Positions 21,671 through 30,039 of a stretch of 32,339 nt of DNA are shown piece by piece. Location of the stretch: NCBI GenBank assembly GCA_964625325.1, contig CAZVBA010000003.1, forward strand, positions 1 through 32,339. The letters run 5' to 3'. Positions within the stretch are counted from its first letter, which is position 1; each line of letters starts with the position of its first letter. Position numbers and translations under genes: made by a program. This DNA comes from CAZILM01 sp964625325. GTDB lineage: Bacteria > Patescibacteriota > Saccharimonadia > Saccharimonadales > CAYVSP01. The notes below the pieces were generated by a model. The model made no database searches and was not told where the DNA came from. It saw nothing but the letters and a program-made list of their open reading frames with translations.

Positions 21671-22139
21671 TAAACAACTAAGCTTGCCTTACTCGGTTGT
21701 CGGTCGCAGCGATGTCGGCCGGCTAATTCGCGAGCTGGAAGCTCTGGAAGCGGCTATGCAGCGCAAGACCGCTCAAAAAGATGAAAAACTATTGCCAACT
21801 TCGCGCTTACTGGACGATTTGAGTCAGCAAAACAAACTCAACCTGCTGCAGCCCGACGATCGCGCCGCCCTCAAGCAGTTTTTGGAGCAAGTGCGCAAAG
21901 ACGCACCGCAGTTACACTTCAATTTTAGTACCGATCCCTCACCGCGCTTTATGGCCAGCCTGGTCGGTTGGGTACGCCAGGAAATCCATCCGGCGGCGCT
22001 GCTGCAAATCGGCTTGGAACCGGCCCTCGGCGCCGGCTGCACGCTGCGCACCACCAACCGTTACTTCGATTTCAGCCTGCGCCACTACTTTGACAACCAG
22101 CGCGAATTGCTGCTGTCGAAGATGAAGGGCGGAGCCTGA
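21660..22139 (+). CDS. atpH-like: F-type ATPase delta-subunit-like protein
   Basis: The 159-aa protein is slightly shorter than typical delta (about 175). The C-terminal half matches the family: a short helical segment NLLQPDDRAALKQFLEQV, then VRQEIHPAALLQIGLEPALG, corresponding to the delta strand ending in D-P-x-L-I-G-G, and RYFDFSLRHYF, corresponding to the terminal D-x-S-x-x-x-x-L. Delta joins the b stalk to the top of alpha3beta3. The start is GTG at 21660, 11 nt inside the b-like gene; the stop overlaps the alpha ATG (TGATG). Confidence 0.7.
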   Translation: MAHDKQLSLPYSVVGRSDVGRLIRELEALEAAMQRKTAQKDEKLLPTSRLLDDLSQQNKLNLLQPDDRAALKQFLEQVRKDAPQLHFNFSTDPSPRFMASLVGWVRQEIHPAALLQIGLEPALGAGCTLRTTNRYFDFSLRHYFDNQRELLLSKMKGGA

Positions 22140-23569
22140 TGAGCTCTGGCAACCAACACTTTGACCGCTTGGTTAGCGCCGGCCACCCGGTTGGCGAAGT
22201 CGAAGCGGTTGACCGCTTTATTATCAAGGTGCGTGGTCTGCAACCGGTCAGCTTACATGCTCTGGTGATGTTTGAAGACGGTAGTAAAGGCTTTGTCTAC
22301 CAGATTGAAGAGAATCATGTGGTAGTGCTTCACTTGGGCGTCAAGCCGCTGGACGAGGGGATGGTAGCCGTTGTCCAACACCAGGAATTAGTCTGCAAAG
22401 TCGGTAAAGACCTGGTTGGCCGCGTTATATCGGTTACCGGCGAACCTTTAGACGGGAAAGGACCGATTGCCAGCGATGCCTCCTGGCCGGTCTTCAACGT
22501 GGCACCGGCGTTATACGAACGCCAGCTGCTGGATACTCAATTGGAGAGCGGCATCACGGTGATTGACTCACTGTTCCCAATCGTCCGCGGGCAACGTCTG
22601 GCCCTACTCGGCGACAGCAAAGCCGGCAAAACAACCATTGCTACCCAGCTGACACTGAACCAGAAGAACACCGACCAGGTGGTGGTTTACGTATTGGTTG
22701 CCAAACGGCGCAGTGATATTGATATGTTGCTCAGCCGCTTGCAGGCAAGCGGCGGTATGGACAGTGCCGTAGTGGTTGTTTCGACCGCCTTCGAATCGCT
22801 CATAATGAGCTACTTGGCACCGTATGTGGCCTGTTCGATTGCCGAATACTTGTGGCAGGTTACGAATCAGGACACCATTATTGTTTACGACGACCTGACC
22901 AGCCACGCCCAAGTCGTCAGGGAAATCTCGCTGCTAGCCGGTGTCAACCCGGGCCGCGATTCTTACCCGGGCGATATGTTTTTTGCTCATTCCAGCTTGC
23001 TCGAGCGGGCCGGCCGACTCAAGAAAAACGGCAAGTGCCTGACCAGTATTCCACTGGTGTTGGCGGTTGGCGGCGATATTACGGCTTACTTGCCGACCAA
23101 TATTATGTCGATTACTGACGGGCAGTGGATATTGGACTTGGAAATTTTTAGAAGCGGCGTCCGGCCGGCGCTCAGCATCGGTAAAAGTGTCACCCGTGTC
23201 GGCGGCATTGGCCATAACAAACGCCAAAAGCAGTTGGCTGGCAAAACCTTAAAATTGCTGGCCGACTACCGACAGGCTGAGGAGTTTTCCCACTTCGGCT
23301 CAGAGCTGGCCCTGGAATCCAAACGAGCCCTTAATACCGGCAAACGCTTATTTGAGCTGTTGAGCCAGGCACCCGAGGATACCTATTCGCTCATGGCCCA
23401 GCAACTGATGCTCGATATACTTCTGAGCGCTGAAGACACCGGCGTGCTTGACCTAAGGGCCCTCAAAACCCAGGCCAACGATTTCGCAGCAAAGGTGAGC
23501 AAAGACGAAGATTTTGATAAGGTGCGCGACGAGCTGAAAACTAAAAGCACTATGGAACTGAAGAAATGA
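22139..23569 (+). CDS. atpA-like: F-type ATPase alpha-subunit-like protein
   Basis: The 476-aa protein has the N-terminal beta-barrel, a P-loop GDSKAGKT (158-165; GDRQTGKT in standard alpha), IIVYDDLTSHAQVVREISLL, GRDSYPGDMFFAHSSLLERA, SITDGQWILD and SVTRVGGIGHNK, which keeps the arginine finger that reaches the beta active site. GKGPI and the YLAPY stretch are also alpha-type. It is divergent, about 35 residues shorter than E. coli alpha, with a modified P loop. It forms the non-catalytic half of the hexamer. Start-stop overlaps on both sides (TGATG, ATGA) show tight coupling. Confidence 0.88.
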   Translation: MSSGNQHFDRLVSAGHPVGEVEAVDRFIIKVRGLQPVSLHALVMFEDGSKGFVYQIEENHVVVLHLGVKPLDEGMVAVVQHQELVCKVGKDLVGRVISVTGEPLDGKGPIASDASWPVFNVAPALYERQLLDTQLESGITVIDSLFPIVRGQRLALLGDSKAGKTTIATQLTLNQKNTDQVVVYVLVAKRRSDIDMLLSRLQASGGMDSAVVVVSTAFESLIMSYLAPYVACSIAEYLWQVTNQDTIIVYDDLTSHAQVVREISLLAGVNPGRDSYPGDMFFAHSSLLERAGRLKKNGKCLTSIPLVLAVGGDITAYLPTNIMSITDGQWILDLEIFRSGVRPALSIGKSVTRVGGIGHNKRQKQLAGKTLKLLADYRQAEEFSHFGSELALESKRALNTGKRLFELLSQAPEDTYSLMAQQLMLDILLSAEDTGVLDLRALKTQANDFAAKVSKDEDFDKVRDELKTKSTMELKK

Positions 23570-24420
23570 AGGCCTTACATGAAGTTGAGCGCGAACAGCG
23601 TTCGATGAAAACACTACGCGAACTGACCGGCGTTTTTGAAGGCTTGGCCAGCATGCGTATCGCCCAAATTAAGAACCAGGTTTTGCAGGCCACTGAATTC
23701 TTCGAAGAGCTTTGGCACATCTACACTCAGCTGAGAGTCGATAACCTATTCCGTTTCGGTCGTAGCCAGTCCGACGAAAAGGTGATTGATAAAGACCTGA
23801 TTATATTGATTACCGCCGAGGGCGGCCTTAGCGGCGATATTGACCAAAAACTGGTCAACTGGATGCTGACTAAACACGATAAGGCCAACCAAGAAATTAT
23901 TGTTATTGGCCACCACGGCGCCATGCAGCTGGCCCAAGCCGGCATCGGTTTCAGTAAGTATTTCAAACTGCCGGTCAAGGACCGCGACATTAACGTCAAC
24001 CCGCTAATTGTTGAAATGCAACGTCATCGCCGGACCATCGTCTATTACCAGCAGTACATCTCGTTGATGGTCCAGGACGTTAAACAGATTGAAATCGGCA
24101 AAGCCATTGCCCAGCAAGGCAAAACCGCCGGTGGCAGTGAAGATATTATCAGTGAAGAGACCTATATTTTTGAGCCCAGTACCTACGCTGTCGTCGACCA
24201 CCTGGAACGCTCGATGATGAAGATTGCCCTCAGCCAGCTGATTTTGGAATCAAAGCTGGCTCAATACGCCTCGCGCTTCAGAGCCATGTCAGCCGCCCAC
24301 GATACGGCTCGTGATCTGGTAAAGTCGACTAATATTGAATATAACCATGCCAAGCGTGCCTTGAAAGACGAGCGCTTGCGCGAAATTGTCATGGGCTTTA
24401 AAAGGGTGGGTGTCAAATGA
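23566..24420 (+). CDS. atpG-like: F-type ATPase gamma-subunit-like rotor protein
   Basis: The 284-aa protein has the gamma pattern: an N-terminal helix aligned with the family start (HEVEREQRSMKTLRELTGVFEG in two parts, then MRIAQIK), a Rossmann-like middle with LIILITAEGGLSGD where gamma has T-S-D-R-G-L-C-G, and a C-terminal helix with FRAMSAAHDTARDL and NIEYNHAKRALKDERLREIV, matching the family's A-M-x-x-A-T-x-N-A and N-x-x-R-Q-x-x-I-T. Gamma is the central shaft turning inside alpha3beta3 and contacting the c ring. Overlaps alpha and beta genes by ATGA. Confidence 0.85.
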   Translation: MKALHEVEREQRSMKTLRELTGVFEGLASMRIAQIKNQVLQATEFFEELWHIYTQLRVDNLFRFGRSQSDEKVIDKDLIILITAEGGLSGDIDQKLVNWMLTKHDKANQEIIVIGHHGAMQLAQAGIGFSKYFKLPVKDRDINVNPLIVEMQRHRRTIVYYQQYISLMVQDVKQIEIGKAIAQQGKTAGGSEDIISEETYIFEPSTYAVVDHLERSMMKIALSQLILESKLAQYASRFRAMSAAHDTARDLVKSTNIEYNHAKRALKDERLREIVMGFKRVGVK

Positions 24421-25724
24421 ACCCCGGACACATCATTGCCGTCAAAGATTTGATTGTACGCGTCCAGTTTGATGACGAAGTGCCCAAGGTTGGCGAGTTG
24501 CTGATTGTCGACAACGGCTTTGAAACCAAAATACTGGTTGAACAGCTGGCCCCTCAAGGTGTAGCCATTTGTCTGAACGTCCGCAGCGACCGGCGCTTGC
24601 AACACGGTATGGCCGTCAACCGCACCGGTAAGGGCATTGAGGTGCCAATTGGCCCCAAAACGATCGGCCGCATTTTCAATGCCTTTGGCGAGCCCCTAGA
24701 CGGTTTACCGCCCATCAACGACAAAGACTTGCAGTATCGTAATATTCAAACTATTCCGATCCGCGCCACCGACTTTCAAGTTACCAAACCGGAAATACTG
24801 GACACCGGTGTCAAAGTGATTGACTTCTTCACGCCGTTCGTCAAGGGACGCAAAATCGGCATCATCGGCGGCGCCGGCGTCGGTAAGACCGTTTTAACCA
24901 TGGAGCTGATTAATAACGTCGCCATGAAGCAGCTAGGCTTGAGCTTTTTCGCCGGCATCGGCGAACGTATTCGGGAAGGCCACGAGCTTTATGAAACTCT
25001 CAAAGAGAATGAGCTATTGAAAAATACCGTCATGTTTTTCGGGCAAATGAATGAGAACCCGGCCCAACGATCCTTAATTGGCTTGGCGGCCGCTACCCTG
25101 GCTGAATATTTTCGCGATGATGAGAAGAAAGACATCCTGTTCTTTGTCGACAACATGTACCGCTATGTCCAGGCCAGGAACGAACTGGCAACGCTGATGG
25201 ACCGCGTACCGAACGAGGGTGGTTATCAGCCGTCTATCTTTTCGGATATCAAGGTCTTGCAGGATCGCCTAAGTTCAAACAATAATGGCTCGATCACGTC
25301 CGTCCAAACCATTTATGTGCCGGCTGACGATTTGAGCGACCCGGCCGTGCAGATGATTCAGCACGAACTGGATTCGGTTATCGTCCTGTCCAGAACCGTA
25401 GCCGAACAAGGTATCCGCCCGGCGGTTGACCTGGCTCACACCAGCTCCTCTCTACTGACGCCGGAAATAGTCGGCGAACGCCATTACCTGCTGAGTGTCC
25501 AAGTGCAGGCGCTGCTGCAGAAATACGATTCGCTCAAGAACATCATAGCGATTATTGGTGAGAGCGAATTGAGTGCGGCCGACCGGGCCGATTATGCCAA
25601 GGCCAAGAAGCTCATCCAAAACTTCTCGCAAAACATTCACGTTATGGAGAAGTTAACTGGCATGGCTGGCGAGTACTATACGCGCGAAGAGACCCTCAAA
25701 TCGATAGAGGAGATCATAGTTTAA
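24417..25724 (+). CDS. atpD-like: F-type ATPase beta-subunit-like catalytic protein
   Basis: The 435-aa protein keeps the catalytic set: P loop GGAGVGKT (151-158), GERIREGHELYE with the catalytic Glu, FFVDNMYRYVQARNE with the Walker B Asp, and VPADDLSDPAVQ. The DELSEED loop, which pushes on gamma, reads SELSAAD, losing most acidic residues. The protein stops about 30 residues early: it ends after YTREETLKSIEEIIV, where normal beta runs on through the last helices. ATP hydrolysis should be possible; coupling to gamma may differ. Overlaps gamma (ATGA) and epsilon (TAATG). Confidence 0.88.
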   Translation: MNPGHIIAVKDLIVRVQFDDEVPKVGELLIVDNGFETKILVEQLAPQGVAICLNVRSDRRLQHGMAVNRTGKGIEVPIGPKTIGRIFNAFGEPLDGLPPINDKDLQYRNIQTIPIRATDFQVTKPEILDTGVKVIDFFTPFVKGRKIGIIGGAGVGKTVLTMELINNVAMKQLGLSFFAGIGERIREGHELYETLKENELLKNTVMFFGQMNENPAQRSLIGLAAATLAEYFRDDEKKDILFFVDNMYRYVQARNELATLMDRVPNEGGYQPSIFSDIKVLQDRLSSNNNGSITSVQTIYVPADDLSDPAVQMIQHELDSVIVLSRTVAEQGIRPAVDLAHTSSSLLTPEIVGERHYLLSVQVQALLQKYDSLKNIIAIIGESELSAADRADYAKAKKLIQNFSQNIHVMEKLTGMAGEYYTREETLKSIEEIIV

Positions 25725-25993
25725 TGGCTGACGCGAAAACCACCACTCAACCGACAATGCACGTCAAGGTTTATTCGCCTTATAAAACCTATTTTGACGA
25801 CGAAGCTTACAGTGTAACGGCCCTGAATGCTACCGGGCCGTTTGATATTTTGCCGCACCATCATAATTTTATGACTCTGCTGGGGGCTTCAGACATTACG
25901 GTCCGCGGGTCATCTGGCGACCATAATATCCGCATTTCGCAAGGTGTTATGCACGTTAAGACCGACAAAGTAATTATTTTTCTGGACGTATAA
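25724..25993 (+). CDS. atpC-like: F-type ATPase epsilon-subunit-like protein lacking the helical domain
   Basis: The 89-aa protein matches only the N-terminal beta-sandwich of epsilon: KVYSPYKTYFDDEAYSVTAL, GPFDILPHHHNFMTLL and IRISQGVMHVKTDKVIIFLD. The C-terminal helical hairpin of standard epsilon (total about 135 aa), which brakes ATP hydrolysis in bacterial enzymes, is missing. The beta-sandwich normally links gamma to the c ring. Last gene of the operon; 3 nt separate its stop from that of the convergent surface-protein gene. Confidence 0.85.
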   Translation: MADAKTTTQPTMHVKVYSPYKTYFDDEAYSVTALNATGPFDILPHHHNFMTLLGASDITVRGSSGDHNIRISQGVMHVKTDKVIIFLDV

Positions 25994-25996
25994 AGT

Positions 25997-26965
25997 TTAG
26001 TCGATGGCGACGTAGTCGAAGGAGAAGCTATTGGCGGCTGGGGCGGCATTAGTGGCACAAATGCTAAAGTTGGCGCTGGTGCGATTGATGTAATAGTTCA
26101 AGTTGGCCGCCGCCGAACCAACCGGCGTGATGACGACGTGCGGCGTGGCGTTAAATTTCTGCGAGAAGTTAACCGTCACAAAACAACCGGCCGCCGGGCT
26201 GCCGCCGGTACTAATGGTAACTGTGCCGGCCGTATCAGTGCCGCTGACTGAGCTGGTACCACCGCTGCCCAACGCGCCGCCGTCGCTTTTGCTGGGCGTG
26301 CCACCGCCGGCATCGATGTGGCGGTTGAGTTGCAAATCACCGTTAAGGTGCAAGGTATTTATATTCAGCGAGGCGGCCGACAAGCTGCCGCCGAAACTGC
26401 CGCTGCCGGCCACCGACAAGCCTTTCTGAACGGTAGCATTACCAGTAATAACGACGCTGTTGGCTTGGAGTTGGTCGAGTGTACTGGTACCGCCGACAGT
26501 GATGCCGGCCAGGCTCAGGCCGCCGCCAACCTTGATTTCGCCAGCCACGTCGAGGCTCTGGCGGACTAAAACAGTACCGGCGAAAATAGCGTTGGATTCA
26601 ACACTCAGAATTTTTTTGGGGTCGCCAATGGTCGCCTGGCTGCCCTTTAACTGCTTTAAGGTGTCGGCTGTCAATGTCTGGGTTGTAAGGGGGGTAACCG
26701 TGTTTTCCTTACGGTTATGCTGGATCGATATAAAGACCATAAAAATAGACGTAACTATTATCAGACAGAAGATTAGCAGGTAAATATTGAATCGTTTCAA
26801 CAATGACCGTAACCTTAGCAACCACCAGCGCGTTGGGCGAATTGGGGCGACGGCAGGCGTAGACACTTCGGGGGTTTCGCTAGCCGCCAGTGCGGGCGTG
26901 TTCTCCACCGTGGAACTGGTTTCCAGCGACTCTAGTTGCGGCGCGTTATCTGGTTTTTCGTTCAT
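25997..26965 (-). CDS. Single-pass surface protein with tail-fibre-like extracellular domain
   Basis: The 322-aa protein has a Pro/Thr/Glu-rich cytosolic N-terminus, one transmembrane helix (about 60-81) and a long extracellular part. Residues about 110-220 carry short repeats with glycine turns (DVAGEIKVGGGLSLAGITVGG, in two halves), as in beta-helical or bactofilin-like fibres. The last 80 residues (TVTISTGGSPAAGCFVTVNF, FNATPHVVITPVGSAAANL, SFSFDYVAID) resemble a knob domain found at the ends of phage tail fibres and other surface fibres. It is convergent with the F1-like operon. Function unknown; adhesion is a reasonable guess. Confidence 0.65.
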   Translation of the reverse strand: MNEKPDNAPQLESLETSSTVENTPALAASETPEVSTPAVAPIRPTRWWLLRLRSLLKRFNIYLLIFCLIIVTSIFMVFISIQHNRKENTVTPLTTQTLTADTLKQLKGSQATIGDPKKILSVESNAIFAGTVLVRQSLDVAGEIKVGGGLSLAGITVGGTSTLDQLQANSVVITGNATVQKGLSVAGSGSFGGSLSAASLNINTLHLNGDLQLNRHIDAGGGTPSKSDGGALGSGGTSSVSGTDTAGTVTISTGGSPAAGCFVTVNFSQKFNATPHVVITPVGSAAANLNYYINRTSANFSICATNAAPAANSFSFDYVAID

Positions 26966-27033
26966 ATTATCTAGCTTATGCTTTCACACCATATTAACAT
27001 GGTCAATTGCTTGTCGCATCAAGCATGAGCGGA

Positions 27034-27062
27034 TTGCAAACTGGCCGTAATTAGGGCACAAT
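27034..27062 (+). promoter_or_regulatory. Promoter of the surface-protein run
   Basis: TTGCAA (27034-27039), a 17-nt spacer and CACAAT (27057-27062); the ATG at 27076 follows 13 nt later. It lies in the 110-nt divergent region shared with the minus-strand surface protein. Confidence 0.45.
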
Positions 27063-27075
27063 AAAGTAGCAATTT

Positions 27076-27816
27076 ATGGGGCGCCTAAAGATAAAAATAC
27101 TGGTCCTGGTTGTTATTACGTGGCTTGTCAGTTGGCAGCCGTTGCTGCATGCCCAAACGCTCTGCTCGACTACATACTGTGCAACAGAAACGTTTGTTGG
27201 CACCGGCGGCGAACTTAATGCCTGCAGCAGCGGTGGTAATTATTGTGCTAAGGAAGCTGCCGGTGAAACGGCCGTCGGCAAGGCCGGCAGCACTAACTTC
27301 GGCATCCAAGCTGGCTTTAACACCACCGACGCGCCATATTTAGAGATGAATGTGACGGCCAGCAATATTAATATTGGTACATTGACAACCTCAGCGGCGA
27401 CCACGACAACTTCAAATTTTTACGTTCGCGCCTATCTAGCTAGTGGCTACTCAGTGATAACAATGTCTAACCCCCCGACTAATGGGAGTTACACGCTAAC
27501 TAACCTGACATCACCGACAGCTTCGGCCACTGGTACTGAACAGTTCGGCATCAATCTGAAAGCTAACACCAGCCCTACGACGTTTGGCGCTGACCCTTCA
27601 CAATACCCGGATTCGACGTTTGGGTTCGGCATCGCCGCACCGGGCTACGATACCACCAACCTCTATAAATATGTCAAAAACGACACCATCGCCAAATCCA
27701 ACAGCAGCTCCGGTCGGACCGACTACACTATCTCCTACTTATTTAATATCAGCAGTATCACGCGTGGCGGCACCTATACCTTCAACCATGACCTGGTGGC
27801 GGTCGGTACTTACTGA
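27076..27816 (+). CDS. Secreted Ser/Thr-rich surface protein, 246 aa
   Basis: It has a Sec signal peptide (residues 1-26, cleavage near LHA-QT) and a mature part rich in Thr, Ser, Asn and Gly. Four cysteines cluster near the new N-terminus. The C-terminal half (EQFGINLKANTSPTTFGADP, GFGIAAPGYDTTNLYKYV, NDTIAKS, DYTISYLFNISS) is clearly related to the end of the partial protein at 31342, which shares QFGIN, AN-T-x-P, NGDTIA-x-S and ISYL. It ends in VAVGTY, like the two tandem paralogues downstream (VVVSTY, IAIATY). Probably a surface or fibre subunit; no enzymatic motif. Confidence 0.7.
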   Translation: MGRLKIKILVLVVITWLVSWQPLLHAQTLCSTTYCATETFVGTGGELNACSSGGNYCAKEAAGETAVGKAGSTNFGIQAGFNTTDAPYLEMNVTASNINIGTLTTSAATTTTSNFYVRAYLASGYSVITMSNPPTNGSYTLTNLTSPTASATGTEQFGINLKANTSPTTFGADPSQYPDSTFGFGIAAPGYDTTNLYKYVKNDTIAKSNSSSGRTDYTISYLFNISSITRGGTYTFNHDLVAVGTY

Positions 27817-27824
27817 AGTTTCTT

Positions 27825-28514
27825 ATGGCACTACACTTTTCGCGCGACAGCTTTTACTTCCGCCGGCTGCGCCGCCGCCGCCGGTTGATTGGTACGGCCA
27901 TACTGCTTTTAATCTTACTTTTGGTAGCAACAGCCGTGTTTATAAGTTTGTTTTGGCAGCACGGTGATCAAAACTCACCGTCAGTCATCGGCAAGCAGAA
28001 CAAACCGGTTAATTATCAACCGTACAAGACTTTTACAACCCCTTATTTTCAACTCCAAACCGACCAGAATTGGCAGGCCGTACCCGCCGAGTCGACGGCC
28101 CACGCTTACGTTTACCGGGCGTTTAAGGGCCGGCTGGTAGAACGCGACCTGACAGTGTACGTCAATGAGCTACCACCGCGCCTGATGCTGACCTATATTT
28201 TGCCGGTCCGAGTCGACGGCAACCAATTTACTGCCGGTAGTGTCAGCGACCACTGCCGAACCGCCGCGCCGGCTGCTTACCTGGCGAAGTCGCGCAACCC
28301 AATCGAGGTAACAATTGATAGTGTGCATTTTATCTGCCAGACCGATGGTACTAGCACGACAATCGGCACTGGCCTGAAGGGCGGCAGCTATCAAACAGCG
28401 TTGAGCCGGCCAAACGGTTCATCGGCCCAATACTTTTTGCTCTATCATGACTTGGCTTTCAATCCGCGGCCGCAACTCTTTAAAGACATCGTCGACTCGT
28501 TTAAAACTTTATAA
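27825..28514 (+). CDS. Membrane-anchored extracytoplasmic protein, 229 aa
   Basis: It has a strongly basic cytosolic start (FRRLRRRRRLIG), one transmembrane helix (about 22-44) and an extracytoplasmic domain of about 180 residues with strands such as YFQLQTDQNWQAVP, RDLTVYVNELP and VHFICQTD. Two cysteines (in DHCRT and FICQT) could pair. I do not recognise the domain. It begins 8 nt after the preceding stop and is probably co-transcribed with that secreted protein. The position suggests a helper or anchor for the surface proteins around it (inference). Confidence 0.65.
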   Translation: MALHFSRDSFYFRRLRRRRRLIGTAILLLILLLVATAVFISLFWQHGDQNSPSVIGKQNKPVNYQPYKTFTTPYFQLQTDQNWQAVPAESTAHAYVYRAFKGRLVERDLTVYVNELPPRLMLTYILPVRVDGNQFTAGSVSDHCRTAAPAAYLAKSRNPIEVTIDSVHFICQTDGTSTTIGTGLKGGSYQTALSRPNGSSAQYFLLYHDLAFNPRPQLFKDIVDSFKTL

Positions 28515-28526
28515 GGTTAAGCATTT

Positions 28527-28555
28527 TTGCACATATACGAGCCGTACTGTAGAAT
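28527..28555 (+). promoter_or_regulatory. Promoter of the first tandem surface-protein gene
   Basis: TTGCAC (28527-28532), a 17-nt spacer and TAGAAT (28550-28555) make a strong match. The leader is about 29 nt and carries GAGGAG (28573-28578), 12 nt before the GTG at 28591, an unusually long Shine-Dalgarno spacing. Confidence 0.6.
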
Positions 28556-28590
28556 GAGCCCAAATACGTGTTGAGGAGCACCTGATAAAG

Positions 28591-29922
28591 GTGAGCGGCT
28601 ATCAAATCAAACAGATTATAAAACGGCTTAAAGAGAAGGTATCTAAGCTATGGCGAAGCGGTTTGGCCGCGGCTGGCTTAGGCGTTCTCTTAGTCGCTTT
28701 AATTTTACCCTTACTAATGAATCACGCCACCGCTCTCCAAATCAATTCGCGTTCACTGACGCTCTCTACGGCTGTACCCTCGGCCGCTTCTACCTCGTAT
28801 ACTTTCGGCTTTAAGCTTGGTACCGCCGGCCAAGTCCAAGGCATGAAATTTCAAGCCTGTAATGCTGCGCTTGGTACCTGCACGGCGCCGAGTGGGTTAA
28901 GTTTCTCCAGTGCCGCAGCTCCGAGTAAAACCGGTTTTACTGGTGCCACCAACTTTACGGTTGATGGCACGGGTGCCAACGACTGTGTGGCCAGTGCCAG
29001 CATTCTATGTATTAAACGGACCGATGTAACCAGCGAAGACACGACGACCGCTAAAACTTTGTTGTTTGCGACCAGCATCACCAACCCTAGTGGTACTGGC
29101 GGTACTTGTACGACCGTCAACTGCAGCTTCTTTATTCGTATGACAACCTATACCACCAACACCTGGACCGCCGGCAGCATTGTAGATACCGGTACTGTAG
29201 CTGCATCTACGACCGCCACGCTAACCATTTCTGCCCAAGTCGCCGAGGTACTGAATTTTTGCATTGGCACCACCAGCGTCACCGACGCCACGGCCAGCCC
29301 AGGTGCCGACTGCAGCGCCATCAGTGGCACCAGCGTTAACCTTGGTACGCTGGCGTCGGGTACGATTACCACCACGCCGGTGGCGACGACCACCGGTGGC
29401 AATAACGTCAATGGTATTGCCATGTTGCGTACTAATGCCGCTAATGGTACTACCGTCAGTTACCGGGCCATTCAGGCCGGTACCGGCACCAACCACCTCG
29501 GGGCACTGCGGGTGCCAGGAGCGGTCTGTGCTTCCGGGGCCAGTAATATTGACCAGTGTTTTGCCAGCCAGGGTACTACCCAAGGAACCTTTACATCCAA
29601 TGTTGAGGACTTTGGCATGACGGTTGCAGGCACCAACTGCGGCAGCACGACCGCCTATACCTGTGCGCTGGCCAGCGGCACTAACAACCTCAAAGCTTCC
29701 AGCAACTACATTGGCGCGTCGGCAACGACCTACGGCACGACCAGTGGCTTCGCCTGGGATGAAACCGGCACCTTTGCTCAGATTGCCGCCTCAACTGGTG
29801 CTAGCACCAGCGCGGTCGATGACGAAGCGCTTATCTTAGCCTTCGCCGCTACACCTAGCACTATAACGCCAACCGGTTCATACCAGGTTCAGACCGACTT
29901 CGTGGTCGTCTCAACGTACTAA
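28591..29922 (+). CDS. Secreted surface protein, tandem paralogue 1 (443 aa)
   Basis: A GTG start is followed by a long signal region (hydrophobic core about 24-42, cleavage near ATA-LQ). The mature protein is low in charge and rich in Thr, Ser, Ala and Gly, with regularly spaced cysteines (QACNAALGTC, NDCVASASILC, FCIGTTSVTDA, DCSAISGTSV). It is closely related along its whole length to the protein at 30040, sharing SRSLTLSTAV, LNFCIG, EDFGMTV, TNCGSTT, YIGASAT and the end TPTGSYQ-x-Q-x-DF. I do not know the function; an abundant surface layer or fibre protein is plausible. Many Saccharibacteria carry such proteins (from memory). Confidence 0.75.
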   Translation: MSGYQIKQIIKRLKEKVSKLWRSGLAAAGLGVLLVALILPLLMNHATALQINSRSLTLSTAVPSAASTSYTFGFKLGTAGQVQGMKFQACNAALGTCTAPSGLSFSSAAAPSKTGFTGATNFTVDGTGANDCVASASILCIKRTDVTSEDTTTAKTLLFATSITNPSGTGGTCTTVNCSFFIRMTTYTTNTWTAGSIVDTGTVAASTTATLTISAQVAEVLNFCIGTTSVTDATASPGADCSAISGTSVNLGTLASGTITTTPVATTTGGNNVNGIAMLRTNAANGTTVSYRAIQAGTGTNHLGALRVPGAVCASGASNIDQCFASQGTTQGTFTSNVEDFGMTVAGTNCGSTTAYTCALASGTNNLKASSNYIGASATTYGTTSGFAWDETGTFAQIAASTGASTSAVDDEALILAFAATPSTITPTGSYQVQTDFVVVSTY

Positions 29923-29997
29923 AAGCAAATTACTTCATAATATGAAATTGTGGATAAATAATGTCATAATATCGTTGAAAAGCTTGTGGTTACCCGA

Positions 29998-30024
29998 TTG
30001 AACTGCTATATATAAGCGTATAAT
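29998..30024 (+). promoter_or_regulatory. Promoter of the second tandem surface-protein gene
   Basis: TTGAAC (29998-30003) and a perfect TATAAT (30019-30024) at a 15-nt spacer, in an AT-rich 117-nt gap. The leader before the ATG at 30040 is about 9 nt and lacks a Shine-Dalgarno. An inverted repeat TTCATA/TATGAA lies upstream near 29934-29946. Confidence 0.5.
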
Positions 30025-30039
30025 TCGACAAAAATAAAA

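Noticed and set aside
20188..25993. Ordinary ATP synthase operon
   Set aside because: No a subunit is encoded, the c-position protein has no acidic residue in its last helix, and beta and epsilon are truncated.
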